Origin: Bacillus sp. Marseille-Q1617
GTDB lineage: Bacteria > Bacillota > Bacilli > Bacillales > Bacillaceae_B
Length of the DNA stretch: 64,000 nucleotides
Assembly: GCF_903645295.1 (NCBI RefSeq)
Contig: NZ_CAHJXM010000002.1
Span: forward strand, 348,001-412,000
Direction of reading: 5' to 3'
Below the pieces are notes generated by a model. The model was not told the DNA's origin. It saw only the letters and a list, made by a program, of their open reading frames with translations, and ran no database searches. The position numbers and the translations under genes were made by a program. Of the stretch, positions 51,959 to 61,593 are shown in pieces (position 1 is the first letter of the stretch; every line of letters begins with the position of its first letter).

Positions 51959-53290
51959 ATGGAAACGACCTTATCAGCACAAGCTCAAAATCTTTTTGAT
52001 AAAATTACAAACAAAGAAGCGACAATCGGTGTAGTAGGTCTGGGTTACGTAGGCTTACCGCTTGCTGTTGAGAAAGCAAAAGCCGGCTATAACGTGATTG
52101 GATTCGATGTCCAGCAAAAACGTGTAGACATGGTGAATGACGGCATCAACTACATTGGAGATGTCGTTGACGAAGAACTTGCAGAAATAATCAAGGATAA
52201 GAAACTTCTAGCAACAACAGATTATTCTATGATCCAGGAAGTAGATGCAGTAGCGATTTGTGTCCCTACCCCATTGGATATGTATCAGCAGCCGGATACT
52301 TCTTATGTTGAGAGTTCCGGTAAGGAAATTGCTAAATTCATGCGACCTGGAATGCTGATTGTACTAGAAAGCACGACTTATCCTGGTACGACTGAGGAAA
52401 TCCTTAAGCCGATCCTTGAAGGAACAGGTTTAAAAACAGGGGAAGATTTCTTCCTTGCATATTCTCCTGAACGTGTGGATCCGGGTAATAAAGATTTCAA
52501 TACAAAGAATACACCTAAAGTGGTTGGCGGTATAACACCTAACTGTACAAAAGTAGCTGCTGAATTATATAAGAGTGTTCTTGAAGGCGATGTACACGAA
52601 GTATCTTCACCTGCAGTTGCTGAAATGGAGAAAATCCTTGAAAATACATTCCGTCATATCAACATTGCGCTTGCAAATGAAATGGCCGTACTTTGCAACC
52701 GTATGGGGATCGATGTATGGGAAGTCATTGATGCTGCAGCAACAAAGCCATATGGTTTCATGCCGTTCTATCCTGGTCCTGGACTGGGCGGACACTGTAT
52801 CCCTATCGACCCATTCTACTTAACGTGGAAAGCAAGGGAGTACAAATATCATACGAAGCTGATTGAACTTGCCGGTGAAATCAATAATGCGATGCCGGAG
52901 TATGTAGTCAGCCGAAGTATGCAAATCCTGAATAAAAATCAAAGATCACTTAACGGAGCTAAAGTACTTGTGTTAGGTGTTGCTTATAAGAAAGACATTG
53001 ATGATGTACGTGAATCCCCTGCATTGGATATTTTAAGTGAAATGAGTAAGGAAGGTGCTGACTTCACTGTTGTAGATCCACATGTGAAGCAGTTCCGATT
53101 AAACGGTCAAGTTATTGAGCCTGTTGATTTGACTGAAGAAGCACTTGTGAATGCAGATCTTGTCCTGATTACGACTGACCATAGCAGCTTTGATTACAAA
53201 ATGATTGCTGAGAAATCCCCGGTCATCTTTGATACAAGAAATGCGATGAAGAATTATCGTGACGACATAAAAAATTATTATCGTCTATAA
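51959..53290 (+). CDS. UDP-N-acetylglucosamine 6-dehydrogenase (WbpA-like)
   Basis: A 443-residue nucleotide-sugar dehydrogenase that oxidises C6 of a UDP-sugar to the acid with 2 NAD+. It has GVVGLGYVGLPLA near the N-terminus, the catalytic Cys280 in GPGLGGHCIPIDPFYL, and VLGVAYKKDIDDVRESPA. The high similarity to WbpA-type enzymes, and its neighbours, point to UDP-GlcNAc as substrate rather than UDP-glucose. The start at 51959 has AAGGATGGGATC, a good anti-SD match; ATG at 51947 is the alternative. An internal terminator follows. Confidence 0.88.
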   Translation: METTLSAQAQNLFDKITNKEATIGVVGLGYVGLPLAVEKAKAGYNVIGFDVQQKRVDMVNDGINYIGDVVDEELAEIIKDKKLLATTDYSMIQEVDAVAICVPTPLDMYQQPDTSYVESSGKEIAKFMRPGMLIVLESTTYPGTTEEILKPILEGTGLKTGEDFFLAYSPERVDPGNKDFNTKNTPKVVGGITPNCTKVAAELYKSVLEGDVHEVSSPAVAEMEKILENTFRHINIALANEMAVLCNRMGIDVWEVIDAAATKPYGFMPFYPGPGLGGHCIPIDPFYLTWKAREYKYHTKLIELAGEINNAMPEYVVSRSMQILNKNQRSLNGAKVLVLGVAYKKDIDDVRESPALDILSEMSKEGADFTVVDPHVKQFRLNGQVIEPVDLTEEALVNADLVLITTDHSSFDYKMIAEKSPVIFDTRNAMKNYRDDIKNYYRL

Positions 53291-53300
53291 ACCACAGTGA

Positions 53301-53325
53301 AAAGAGTCCTATCCGGACTCTTTTT
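53301..53325 (+). terminator. Internal terminator in the exopolysaccharide cluster
   Basis: AAAGAGTCC pairs perfectly with GGACTCTTT around a five-base loop, followed by TT. It may reduce expression of the downstream genes. Confidence 0.8.
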
Positions 53326-53354
53326 ACCAGTGTTCTCCGAAAGAGGGATCTAAC

Positions 53355-54476
53355 TTGAAAGTTTGTCATTTAACTTCTGTACATCCAACTGAAGATATTC
53401 GAATTTTTGTAAAAGAATGTTCTTATCTGAGCGAAGCGGGATTTGACGTAAGCTTAGTAGTCGGAAACAGTGAAACATATACGAAGAATGGTGTAGACAT
53501 CATAGGGGCGCCAGTACAATCATCTAATCGTTACCTTAGAATGATTAAGGGTCCTCAGAGTGTTTATAAAAAAGCATTGGAAGTGGATGCGGACGTATAT
53601 CACTTCCATGATCCCGAACTGCTTCCAGTCGGATTGCTCTTGAAATCCAAAGGCAAGAAAGTGATTTACGACGTACATGAGGATGTACCGCAGCAAGTAC
53701 TTTCGAAACAATGGATTCCGAAGCCGCTGAGAAAGCTAGTATCCAAAATGGTAGAAGGGCTGGAAAGGTACGCTTCCAATAGATTCGATGCGGTGGTGAC
53801 AGCTACCCCGACAATCAATGAACGGTTCCTTACATATCAACAGAACTCCGTTACCATTCATAACTTTCCGATTATGAATGAATTAATAGGAGAGGGTTCT
53901 GGTGATACAGTAAAACCAATGGATTTGAACAAAATAGTATACATCGGAGGAATAACAAGACTGCGGGGAATAGAAGAGATGGTCCGAGCAATGGAGGAGT
54001 TGAACAAAGAACCAACTTCTGACGTCACTCTTCATTTAGCCGGGGCGTTTGCGCCTCCTTCCCTTCAGAAGGAAATGGAACAATTAGAAGGGTGGAATCA
54101 TGTCAACTTCGAGGGATATCTGAACAGAAAAGAAGTATCGAACTTATTGAATACTTCTTCAGTAGGATTAGTCATTCTACATCCTGAACCACGCTATGTT
54201 GTTTCTTACCCGATAAAATTATTTGAATACATGTCTGCCGGACTGCCTGTTATCGCAAGTGACTTCCCGCTTTGGCGGGGAATCGTAGACGATGCCCAAT
54301 GCGGAATCTGTGTGGATCCCATGAGTCCCAAAGAAATTGCAGATGCAGTGAGTTATCTTTTAACCCACAAGGAAGAGGCAAGGAAAATGGGTCAGAATGG
54401 GCGGAAGGCAATCATGAATAAATATAACTGGGAACAGGAAAGTGTCCGGTTAGTTGAGCTTTATAAGAGTTTATAA
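53355..54476 (+). CDS. Glycosyltransferase family 4 protein
   Basis: A 373-residue GT-B enzyme. It begins MKVCHLTSVHPTEDIRIF, which is typical of GT4 enzymes of exopolysaccharide clusters, and has HDPELLPVGLL, VYDVHED-like text and a late FEYMSAGLPVIASD motif. The start is TTG at 53355, with AGAGGGATC upstream. Acceptor and sugar are unknown. Confidence 0.87.
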   Translation: MKVCHLTSVHPTEDIRIFVKECSYLSEAGFDVSLVVGNSETYTKNGVDIIGAPVQSSNRYLRMIKGPQSVYKKALEVDADVYHFHDPELLPVGLLLKSKGKKVIYDVHEDVPQQVLSKQWIPKPLRKLVSKMVEGLERYASNRFDAVVTATPTINERFLTYQQNSVTIHNFPIMNELIGEGSGDTVKPMDLNKIVYIGGITRLRGIEEMVRAMEELNKEPTSDVTLHLAGAFAPPSLQKEMEQLEGWNHVNFEGYLNRKEVSNLLNTSSVGLVILHPEPRYVVSYPIKLFEYMSAGLPVIASDFPLWRGIVDDAQCGICVDPMSPKEIADAVSYLLTHKEEARKMGQNGRKAIMNKYNWEQESVRLVELYKSL

Positions 54477-54498
54477 TGGCTTTAAAGGGTGAAAATTG

Positions 54499-55746
54499 TT
54501 GAAAATTTGGATACTCAATGCAGTAGCATTAAAACCTAATGAAACAGGGATAACACGACATTATGACTTATCTAAGCATATGGCGGATCAAGGTCATGAC
54601 ATCACCATATTCGCCAGCAGTTTCTTAGTTTACCTATTTAAATGGCGGGACCCTAAAAAAAAGAATTACTCAGAGAATGTAAATGGCGTCCTATTCGAAT
54701 GGGTATGGACGCTCCCTTATAACGGGAACGGTCCTAAGAGACTCTTGAATATGATGAGCTATATGCTGACAGCCGTTAAAAGAGGAATGAAGAAAAAAGA
54801 GAAACCTGATGTGATTGTAGGTTCCTCCGTCCATCTGTTTGCTTGTTTGGCTGCTTACATTTTAAGCAAGCTGAAGGGTGCAACGTTCATAGTGGAGATT
54901 CGTGATCTGTGGCCAAAGACATTGATTGATTTTGGAGCCTTTTCCAAGAATCATCCCGTAGCTCTATTGTTCGGATGGATTGAAAGATTTGTTTATAAAA
55001 AGTCTGAGAAGATTATTGTGACACTTCCCGGGGCTTATAAATATATTACTTCCCTGGGAATCCCAAAAAATAAAATCGTTTATATCCCTAATGGAATCGA
55101 TATGGACAAGATTCATGAATTGGAAAATAAGGCATCCCTTGAACCGGCATTGGAGAAGATAAGAGAAAATTATTCTCATATTGCCATGTATTTAGGGTCT
55201 CACGGAGTGGCTAATTCATTGGAAACGATCGTAAAAGCAGCTTCTGAATTGCCAAGAAAAGATACAGCATTTGTATTTGTTGGAGAAGGTCCTGAAAAAG
55301 GGAACTTAAAAAAACAAGCTCAAACGCTTGGTCTGGACAATGTATTTTTCATGGACGGAATACCTAAGAGAGAAGTGCTGTCCACATTGAACCTTGCCGA
55401 TGTATTAATGGTTTCGATGCTTGATACGAATCTATATCAATATGGAATCAGCTTAAATAAACTGAATGATTATCTGCTTTCAGGAAAGCCAATCATCTTC
55501 TCCGGCCGGGTATTCAATGATATCGTCGCAAATGCAGAGGCAGGGATCACGGTCACTCCTGAAGAACCGGAAGAGTTTGCAAAAGGGTTGGAGTCTTTAT
55601 TAAACTTAACAAGTGAAGAGAAACAAGCGATAAAGCTGAATGGCTACCGTTATTTGGACGAACACCACAATATTGAAAAGCTCTCAGATCAATTTCTCTC
55701 GGTTTGTAAGCAAAATCATTTTAATAACAAGGAGAATGCCCAATGA
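54499..55746 (+). CDS. Glycosyltransferase family 4 protein (WbuB-like)
   Basis: A 415-residue GT-B enzyme with the WbuB-type opening NETGITRHYDLSKHMADQGHD, plus VEIRDLWPKTL and GEGPEKGNL. It probably transfers a uronic or acetamido sugar; that is inference from family members. TTG at 54499 has AAAGGGTG seven bases upstream; TTG at 54496 is also possible. It overlaps the aminotransferase by four bases (ATGA). Confidence 0.87.
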   Translation: MKIWILNAVALKPNETGITRHYDLSKHMADQGHDITIFASSFLVYLFKWRDPKKKNYSENVNGVLFEWVWTLPYNGNGPKRLLNMMSYMLTAVKRGMKKKEKPDVIVGSSVHLFACLAAYILSKLKGATFIVEIRDLWPKTLIDFGAFSKNHPVALLFGWIERFVYKKSEKIIVTLPGAYKYITSLGIPKNKIVYIPNGIDMDKIHELENKASLEPALEKIRENYSHIAMYLGSHGVANSLETIVKAASELPRKDTAFVFVGEGPEKGNLKKQAQTLGLDNVFFMDGIPKREVLSTLNLADVLMVSMLDTNLYQYGISLNKLNDYLLSGKPIIFSGRVFNDIVANAEAGITVTPEEPEEFAKGLESLLNLTSEEKQAIKLNGYRYLDEHHNIEKLSDQFLSVCKQNHFNNKENAQ

Positions 55747-56855
55747 AAGTACCTATGTTAGATTTAACTGAACAATATCAAAATTTAAAAGAAGAAATTC
55801 ATACAGCAATGGAAGAAGTCATGTCCAAAGCACATTTTATCCTTGGGCAGAATGTAAAGGATTTAGAAGCTTCGGTAGCAGAGTACAGCAATGCGAAACA
55901 TGGAATCGGGGTTGCAAACGGATCTGATGCCCTGAATATCTCCATTCTGGGATTAGAAATCGGACCTGGTGATGAAGTCATCGTTCCATCCTTTACTTTC
56001 TTCGCGACAGCTGGAGCAGTTGCCAGAGCGGGAGCGACACCAGTATTTGTTGATATTGATCCTAAGACATATAATATCGATCCTGAAAAAATTGAAGCTG
56101 CAATCACACCTAAGACAAAAGCAATCATCCCTGTTCACCTTTATGGCCAAATGGCTGATATGGAAAAAATCAAGGAAGTTGCAGATAAGCATAATATCGC
56201 CATCATCGAGGATGCCGCGCAAGCCATCGGTTCCCTTTACAAAGGCAAGAAAGTAGGAGAACTTGGCACCACTGCATGCTACAGCTTCTTCCCTACAAAG
56301 AACCTTGGTGCATATGGGGATGCAGGTATGATCATTACCAGCGACGACGAAGTCGGTGAACGTATGCGTGTGCTTCGTGTACACGGCAGTAAGCCAAAGT
56401 ACTATCACCATGTGCTGGGTTACAACAGTCGTCTTGATGAACTTCAAGCTGCCATCCTGAATGTAAAGTTCAAGCATTTAGATGACTGGAGCGATCAAAG
56501 ACGTGAAAATGCTTATTATTACAATGAATTACTCAACAAAGAACTGAGTGATATAGTGGTTACTCCTTATGAAGAGGAATTCAACCATCATGTGTATCAC
56601 CAGTACACAATCAGAGTGCCGAAACGTGATGAGTTACAGGCGTATCTGAAAGAACAAGGTGTCGCGACTATGATTTATTATCCACAGCCGCTTCACTTAC
56701 AGCCTGTGTTCAAAGAGTTAGGTTTCAAAGAAGGAGACCTTCCTGAAACGGAAAAAGCGGCAGCAGAAGCGATTTCTTTACCGATGTTCCCTGAGTTAAC
56801 AAGAGAGCAGCAGGAATATGTAGTGGCTAATATCAAAGAGTTCTACAAAGGATAA
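55743..56855 (+). CDS. DegT/DnrJ/EryC1 aminotransferase, WlbC/WbpE-type
   Basis: A 370-residue PLP-dependent sugar aminotransferase. The PLP lysine is Lys186 in FFPTKNLGAYGDAG, with EDAAQAIGSLYKG before it. With the dehydrogenase and oxidoreductase it would transaminate the 3-keto group of the UDP-sugar acid to give the 3-amino sugar, using L-glutamate. It overlaps the preceding glycosyltransferase by four bases and is 12 bases from the acyltransferase. Confidence 0.9.
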   Translation: MKVPMLDLTEQYQNLKEEIHTAMEEVMSKAHFILGQNVKDLEASVAEYSNAKHGIGVANGSDALNISILGLEIGPGDEVIVPSFTFFATAGAVARAGATPVFVDIDPKTYNIDPEKIEAAITPKTKAIIPVHLYGQMADMEKIKEVADKHNIAIIEDAAQAIGSLYKGKKVGELGTTACYSFFPTKNLGAYGDAGMIITSDDEVGERMRVLRVHGSKPKYYHHVLGYNSRLDELQAAILNVKFKHLDDWSDQRRENAYYYNELLNKELSDIVVTPYEEEFNHHVYHQYTIRVPKRDELQAYLKEQGVATMIYYPQPLHLQPVFKELGFKEGDLPETEKAAAEAISLPMFPELTREQQEYVVANIKEFYKG

Positions 56856-56867
56856 AGGGGAAATACA

Positions 56868-57578
56868 ATGAAGCCTTTAAAAATAGGACAGAATGTTGTG
56901 ATTGAAGACGGTGTGGAATTTGGAGAGAACGTGTCAGTTGGGCACAATGTCATCATTTATGCCGGTTCCAAAATAGGAAACAATGTCATGATCCAAGATA
57001 ACGTGGTCATCGGAAAGCAGCCGGCCCGTGCGAAGAATTCAATTCTTCCTGAAGTGAAGAAGCTTCCGCCGGCCATTATCGGGGACGGGACTACTTTAGG
57101 TACATCTTCCATTATTTATGCAAACGCAGAACTTGGGGAAGAAGTGTTTGTTGCAGACCTGGCAACCGTAAGAGAAAGAGTGACAATCGGCAGGCAGACA
57201 ATCGTAGGACGCGGAGTATCCGTTGAAAATGACTGTACAGTGGGCCAGAAGTGCAAGCTGGAAACAAACTGCTATATCACAGCTTATTCCACCCTTGGCG
57301 ATTATGTTTTTGTCGCTCCTTACGTTGTCACAACCAACGATAACTATATGGCCCGTTCTAAAGAAAGATATGATAAATTTAAAGGTGTCACAGTCAAAAA
57401 AGGCGGAAGAATTGGAGCAAATGCGTTAATCCTTCCAGGTAAAGTCATCCACGAAGATGGAACAGTGGCTGCAGGAAGCATCGTATCAAGGGATGTCGAA
57501 CAAGAAACACTGGTTGTGGGTTCACCTGCCAAGCCTCTCCGCAAGGTTCCAGATGATCAACTGCTAAGAAATCAATAA
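56868..57578 (+). CDS. Left-handed β-helix N-acetyltransferase, WlbB/WbpD-type
   Basis: A 236-residue acyltransferase built of hexapeptide repeats (VIEDGVEFGENVSVGHNVIIYAG and further coils). It would acetylate the 3-amino group using acetyl-CoA, giving UDP-GlcNAc(3NAc)A. A catalytic His/Asn pair is plausible in TTNDNYMARSKERY, but I cannot assign it firmly. AAAGGGG precedes the ATG. Its neighbours make this function likely. Confidence 0.88.
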   Translation: MKPLKIGQNVVIEDGVEFGENVSVGHNVIIYAGSKIGNNVMIQDNVVIGKQPARAKNSILPEVKKLPPAIIGDGTTLGTSSIIYANAELGEEVFVADLATVRERVTIGRQTIVGRGVSVENDCTVGQKCKLETNCYITAYSTLGDYVFVAPYVVTTNDNYMARSKERYDKFKGVTVKKGGRIGANALILPGKVIHEDGTVAAGSIVSRDVEQETLVVGSPAKPLRKVPDDQLLRNQ

Positions 57579-57583
57579 TCTTG

Positions 57584-57610
57584 TTAGAGGCTGTTTCATA
57601 CAGCCTCTAA
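57584..57610 (+). terminator. Hairpin between the acetyltransferase and polymerase genes
   Basis: TTAGAGGCTG and CAGCCTCTAA form a perfect ten-base stem around seven bases. No T-run follows, so termination would be weak. Confidence 0.5.
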
Positions 57611-57628
57611 TTATTAGGTGATGCTCAT

Positions 57629-59122
57629 ATGAATACATATTTGAAATCAAAATATAATATCGGGTTCGTTTTAGGGGGAGCCACCCTTCTCCTCTTTTAC
57701 CTGGCTGCCATGCAAAAAGGGATTAATCCTCGTAATCTCTTTGTCCTCACTTTTGGGGGAGTAATCGGTCTTTTAGGATTGATCTTCATTTGGCATAAAT
57801 GGTGGAAAGGGGCACATAGATTTCACGTTGCGGTAAGTTTATTAATCATCTCCTCCTTTATAGGCGCAGCTGTTCCTTTGTTCAAGGTCGCCGGATTTAC
57901 CATCTATCCTTTTCGGATCTTACTCGGCCTCTGTGTTTTTATGTTGGCAGGATTTTTCTATTACCGGAATCAAACAATTATACATTCCCTGAAATCCCTT
58001 AAAGATAACTCTTATACATATCTAGGGTTATTTTGGATTTTTTATGCTGTCCTGTCACTTGCCTGGTCGGTTAATACAATGAACACGATTCAGGATATTA
58101 TCTTTCTCCTGAGCGGGTTACTGACCATCTACTTCATCCTTCTTGTCTATAAGAATAAGAAGGATTATGAAGAATTATTCTTTTATTGGATTGTGATGTC
58201 TCTATTACTCATTGCGATCGGACTCATTAATCATTTTCTTCAAATTCATCTGCCTGTATCAAGAATAAATACAGTTGCTCAATATCAGAAGCATATCCCT
58301 ACAGCAGTATTTACCAATGAGAATGACTTTGCCAGCTTCTTGGCAATTGCGAGTTTCTTCTTTCTATCTTTACTTAAAAACGGTAAAGTCCTTCTCTATA
58401 AAGCAGTTGGTGCTACTGGATTTCTTCTTTCTATCTACTTGATCGGTGCAGCTTCATCCCGGGCCAATTATATTGCCATTGCCATTGGTCTGGTTGTATG
58501 GTTTATCTTTGTGTTAAAGCCCCTTCAGCGGCTTAAGATGGTGATCATAGGTACCCTCTTATCCGCACCTGTTTTCATTTTTATGGCTGAGAGAGTGGCT
58601 GCAGGCATGGAGATTGTAATTGGTATAATCCGAACCTTGCTTCCAGCAGAAGGGCAGGAAGATTCCATCAGTATTAGAGAGAACCTCTTGAAGAATGTAA
58701 AGGTCTTTGTGGAGAATACGTATGGATTCGGTGTAGGTCCAGGAAACATTGAATTATATATGAAGAAATTCCAGTTCTACAACACTTTCGGAGATTACAA
58801 CGTTCATAATTGGTGGGCGGAAATTCTTGTTCACTACGGTGTTTTAACATTTACCGGATATGTCGTATTATTAGTGTACTTATTTGTGCAGCTAATTAAA
58901 ATTGTAAAGAAGTGTACACTCCGAAGTGAACGGATGATGGCCGAATCACTATTATGCGGACTTAGTGCATTTGCGTTGGCCAGCATAAGTCCCAATTCTT
59001 TCATGGCTCTTCATTATAATTGGCTGTTTATTGGTGTTTGTATTGGGTTTGTTTATATGAAAACGAAAGGTGAAGATGTACGTGCTAAAACAAATGGGTT
59101 TGTCAATCATTCACAGACTTAG
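57629..59122 (+). CDS. Wzy-type O-antigen ligase/polymerase
   Basis: A 497-residue membrane protein with about 12 helices and a large loop near 330–400, containing FGVGPGNIELYMKKF and YNVHNWWAEILVHYG, typical of the Wzy/WaaL family. It would polymerise lipid-linked repeats on the outer face. Its 3' end overlaps the chain-length regulator gene. Confidence 0.87.
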   Translation: MNTYLKSKYNIGFVLGGATLLLFYLAAMQKGINPRNLFVLTFGGVIGLLGLIFIWHKWWKGAHRFHVAVSLLIISSFIGAAVPLFKVAGFTIYPFRILLGLCVFMLAGFFYYRNQTIIHSLKSLKDNSYTYLGLFWIFYAVLSLAWSVNTMNTIQDIIFLLSGLLTIYFILLVYKNKKDYEELFFYWIVMSLLLIAIGLINHFLQIHLPVSRINTVAQYQKHIPTAVFTNENDFASFLAIASFFFLSLLKNGKVLLYKAVGATGFLLSIYLIGAASSRANYIAIAIGLVVWFIFVLKPLQRLKMVIIGTLLSAPVFIFMAERVAAGMEIVIGIIRTLLPAEGQEDSISIRENLLKNVKVFVENTYGFGVGPGNIELYMKKFQFYNTFGDYNVHNWWAEILVHYGVLTFTGYVVLLVYLFVQLIKIVKKCTLRSERMMAESLLCGLSAFALASISPNSFMALHYNWLFIGVCIGFVYMKTKGEDVRAKTNGFVNHSQT

Positions 59123-59759
59123 ACGATTTTTTATTCTGCTTTTGATCATACCGCTTATTACTGCTGGAGTTGCTTTCTTTATGGAGATGGGAAAAGAAAC
59201 TACTTACACTGCCAGTGTTCCGTTTGAGTTAGGGAATTTTGAAAATGAAAAGCTGACGGGTAAAAGTACAGTTAAAGACTACTTTCAAAAGAGTGAATAT
59301 CTTCAGGATGTAATAAAAGCTACTAATTTAGACTATTCCATTGAAGAAATAAAGAACGGATTGATAATAGAAGAAGGTGGCGATCATATCATCGTCTTTA
59401 AACATACTTCTGCTAACAAGCAAAAATCTGAAGAAATTGTTCAAGCGATATCTGACCACTTTTTAGAAATATCTGAAGAAAAGTATGATGAAAAATTATC
59501 ATTATTAAAAGAGTATGTAGAAAAAATTGAAAAAACAGAAGCCGCAAGGGGTTACCTGGTAGAAGAAGAATTTGAGTTTAAAAAAGACAATGAAATGACG
59601 ATTACTAATATCAGGGAAACCAAACCTCTAGAAAAAGTTGCTTCGGAAGCATCCTATAAAAACCCTCTAAAAAGAGCAGTATTTGGATTTTTAGTAGGTG
59701 CTATGCTAAGCCTATTCCTCCTCATTGTCCCTGAACTCTTTAAAGAATATAGAGATTAA
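59082..59759 (+). CDS. Wzz-like polysaccharide chain-length regulator
   Basis: A 225-residue protein with a membrane helix at each end (about 12–30 and 200–220) and an extracytoplasmic helical middle. This is the Wzz/polysaccharide co-polymerase layout, without a kinase domain. The start is uncertain: GTG at 59082 has AAAGGTGA eight bases upstream, while ATG at 59076 and GTG at 59070 are closer to it. It overlaps the polymerase gene by 41 bases. It ends at a bidirectional terminator. Confidence 0.75.
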   Translation: MLKQMGLSIIHRLRRFFILLLIIPLITAGVAFFMEMGKETTYTASVPFELGNFENEKLTGKSTVKDYFQKSEYLQDVIKATNLDYSIEEIKNGLIIEEGGDHIIVFKHTSANKQKSEEIVQAISDHFLEISEEKYDEKLSLLKEYVEKIEKTEAARGYLVEEEFEFKKDNEMTITNIRETKPLEKVASEASYKNPLKRAVFGFLVGAMLSLFLLIVPELFKEYRD

Positions 59760-59764
59760 ACAAG

Positions 59765-59806
59765 AAAAAAGTGAACTATCAGATGATTGATAGTTCACTT
59801 TTTTTC
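59765..59806. terminator. Bidirectional terminator between the exopolysaccharide and LCP genes
   Basis: AAAAAAGTGAACTATCA pairs perfectly with TTGATAGTTCACTTTTTT around five bases. It has T-runs on both strands. Confidence 0.92.
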
Positions 59807-59807
59807 T

Positions 59808-60821
59808 TTAGTATGAAGTTTCCTCGTTTTCAGCTGTATTTTCAGGTTCGGTATAATCTAAGTGATTTTGCAGTTCTTCTTTAATCTCTTCAGTTCTTTC
59901 CTCATCCGGAATAAAGTAATAGACACCACTATAGTATTGGTCGGCACCGCTGAATTCTATCTGTTCAAGGGACGACTTCGAGAAGTCATTATATTTTTGA
60001 ACAAAGGCCAAACCTTCCTTGATTTTCATGTTCGTTTCGATATTATCTCCAACTTCTTCAGCCAAATCGTCTGCCTTTAAGAACGTTTTAGGAGATAACA
60101 CTTTATCCATGAGGCTTGTTACAATTTGTCTCTGTCTTTCATTACGGCCGAAGTCCCCGCGGGGATCTTTTTTACGCATCCTGGCATAAACCAACGCTTC
60201 TTCGCCATTCAGCTTTTGCTTACCTTCTTTAAAGGTGAACTTTTCCCAGTCCTTATTAATATCATAGAAATCAAAAGGAACGTCAACGGTGACGCCGCCC
60301 ACTTCATCAATGATATTTTTGAAGCCGTCGAAATTCACTGTTACATAATAATCAATTGGTATATCCAAGAAGTCCTCTACTGTATCTATAACGAGCTCTT
60401 TGCCGCCATAGGAGAAGGAATGGTTGATTTTGTTCTCTTCATAACCTGGAATATCCACTAACGTGTCCCTGGGGATACTGACGAGTTTCATCGTTTGATC
60501 CTTGGGATTAAAAGTGGCTACCATGATGGTATCAGATCTTCCCTGATCGTATTCATCCGAGTAATCCTCGACTCCAAGTAAAAGCACGGAGAAGGGGTCG
60601 TCAGAAACATAGACCTGTTCATCACGCATCTTGGATTTCTCACCGCGTTCTATTTCCTTGTATGTCCCATCCAAAGCTGAATAGGATTTGTATGCCATTA
60701 AACTCAATCCTGCAGTCGTAATGATAAGGAATAAAGTAACAATCGATAGTATGATTCTTTTTCTTCTTTTTCTTCGGATCGTCCTTCGATGCCGAAGTCT
60801 CTCCTGATTGAAGTCCTGCAT
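59808..60821 (-). CDS. LytR-CpsA-Psr (LCP) family ligase, TagV/YvhJ position
   Basis: A 337-residue membrane protein with a basic N-terminus, one membrane helix (about 22–44), and an LCP domain with FSVLLLGVEDYSDEYDQGRSDTIM, SIPRDTLVDIPG, KINHSFSYGG and RGDFGRNERQRQIV. LCP enzymes attach teichoic acids or capsular polymers to peptidoglycan. The order LCP–yvyE–degS matches yvhJ(tagV)–yvyE–degS of B. subtilis, so it is probably TagV rather than LytR. AAAGGATGA precedes the start. Confidence 0.9.
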   Translation of the reverse strand: MQDFNQERLRHRRTIRRKRRKRIILSIVTLFLIITTAGLSLMAYKSYSALDGTYKEIERGEKSKMRDEQVYVSDDPFSVLLLGVEDYSDEYDQGRSDTIMVATFNPKDQTMKLVSIPRDTLVDIPGYEENKINHSFSYGGKELVIDTVEDFLDIPIDYYVTVNFDGFKNIIDEVGGVTVDVPFDFYDINKDWEKFTFKEGKQKLNGEEALVYARMRKKDPRGDFGRNERQRQIVTSLMDKVLSPKTFLKADDLAEEVGDNIETNMKIKEGLAFVQKYNDFSKSSLEQIEFSGADQYYSGVYYFIPDEERTEEIKEELQNHLDYTEPENTAENEETSY

Positions 60822-60957
60822 TCATATCATCCTTTTAGTTTTATCCACTATTCATTATAAACGATAGGGAAAGGATTTAAAATAATAAGTATTATTACGA
60901 TTCAGTTACTCTTAGGTGGTAATTGCATTAAAAGTCTCTTCTTTGTACCACAATTTG

Positions 60958-61593
60958 TTATTGTGCTGAAGTTTCCAGGTATTCCACTTCGCCTTCTGTG
61001 ATGTCTCCCTGGCCGTTTGTGAGTTCCGTCATCCAGTCGATAAACTGCTGCTTAGCGGCTTCTTCTACGTAGATCTCTACTTCCACCGCTTCGAGATAGT
61101 GGATGTCTTTCAGCTGGTAATGTGATGAACGCACTTCATTTTCCACTTTCCCCAGCCATGTATAGTCTATTTTGGTTTTCATAATGCGCATGAGCTTTCT
61201 TTCGACAATTCCTGTAGCGTTTAGGCCTTCGGAAACCGCTTTTCCATATGCGCGGATGAGACCGCCTGCACCCAGCTTGATGCCCCCGAAATAACGCGTG
61301 ACAACCACAACGGTGTCTTTCAAGTCGCGCTTTTTTAATACCTCTAGCATAGGTACTCCTGCTGTCCCGCTCGGTTCTCCGTCATCATTCGCTTTCTGGA
61401 TCAGATTGTTTTCCCCGATCATATAAGCAGAGCAATTATGGTTCGCGTCATAGTGTTTTTTCTTTATGGAGGCAATGAAGGCTTGAGCTTCTTCTTCGGT
61501 TTCTGCACGATTTACATAGGCAATAAATCGTGACCGTTCGATATTGATTTCATTTTCTCCATATCCTTTGACGGTATTATAGTGGTGTAACAA
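60958..61593 (-). CDS. yvyE: YvyE, IMPACT/UPF0029-family protein
   Basis: A 211-residue protein of the IMPACT/YigZ family, with RSRFIAYV, DDGEPSGTAGVPMLEVL and TRYFGGIKLGAGGLIRAYG. The exact role is unclear; family members affect ribosome or translation control. The TTG start at 61593 has AGGAG about nine bases upstream. It lies between LCP and degS, as in B. subtilis. Confidence 0.92.
   Translation of the reverse strand: MLHHYNTVKGYGENEINIERSRFIAYVNRAETEEEAQAFIASIKKKHYDANHNCSAYMIGENNLIQKANDDGEPSGTAGVPMLEVLKKRDLKDTVVVVTRYFGGIKLGAGGLIRAYGKAVSEGLNATGIVERKLMRIMKTKIDYTWLGKVENEVRSSHYQLKDIHYLEAVEVEIYVEEAAKQQFIDWMTELTNGQGDITEGEVEYLETSAQ

Noticed and set aside
55953..56477. Minus-strand open frame opposite the aminotransferase gene
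   Set aside because: Antisense to an intact PLP enzyme; Cys-rich and without a recognised family.
59808..60821. LytR of the lytABC locus
   Set aside because: The neighbours yvyE and degS fit the yvhJ/tagV position, and it is 13 kb from lytABC; I therefore give no lytR symbol.
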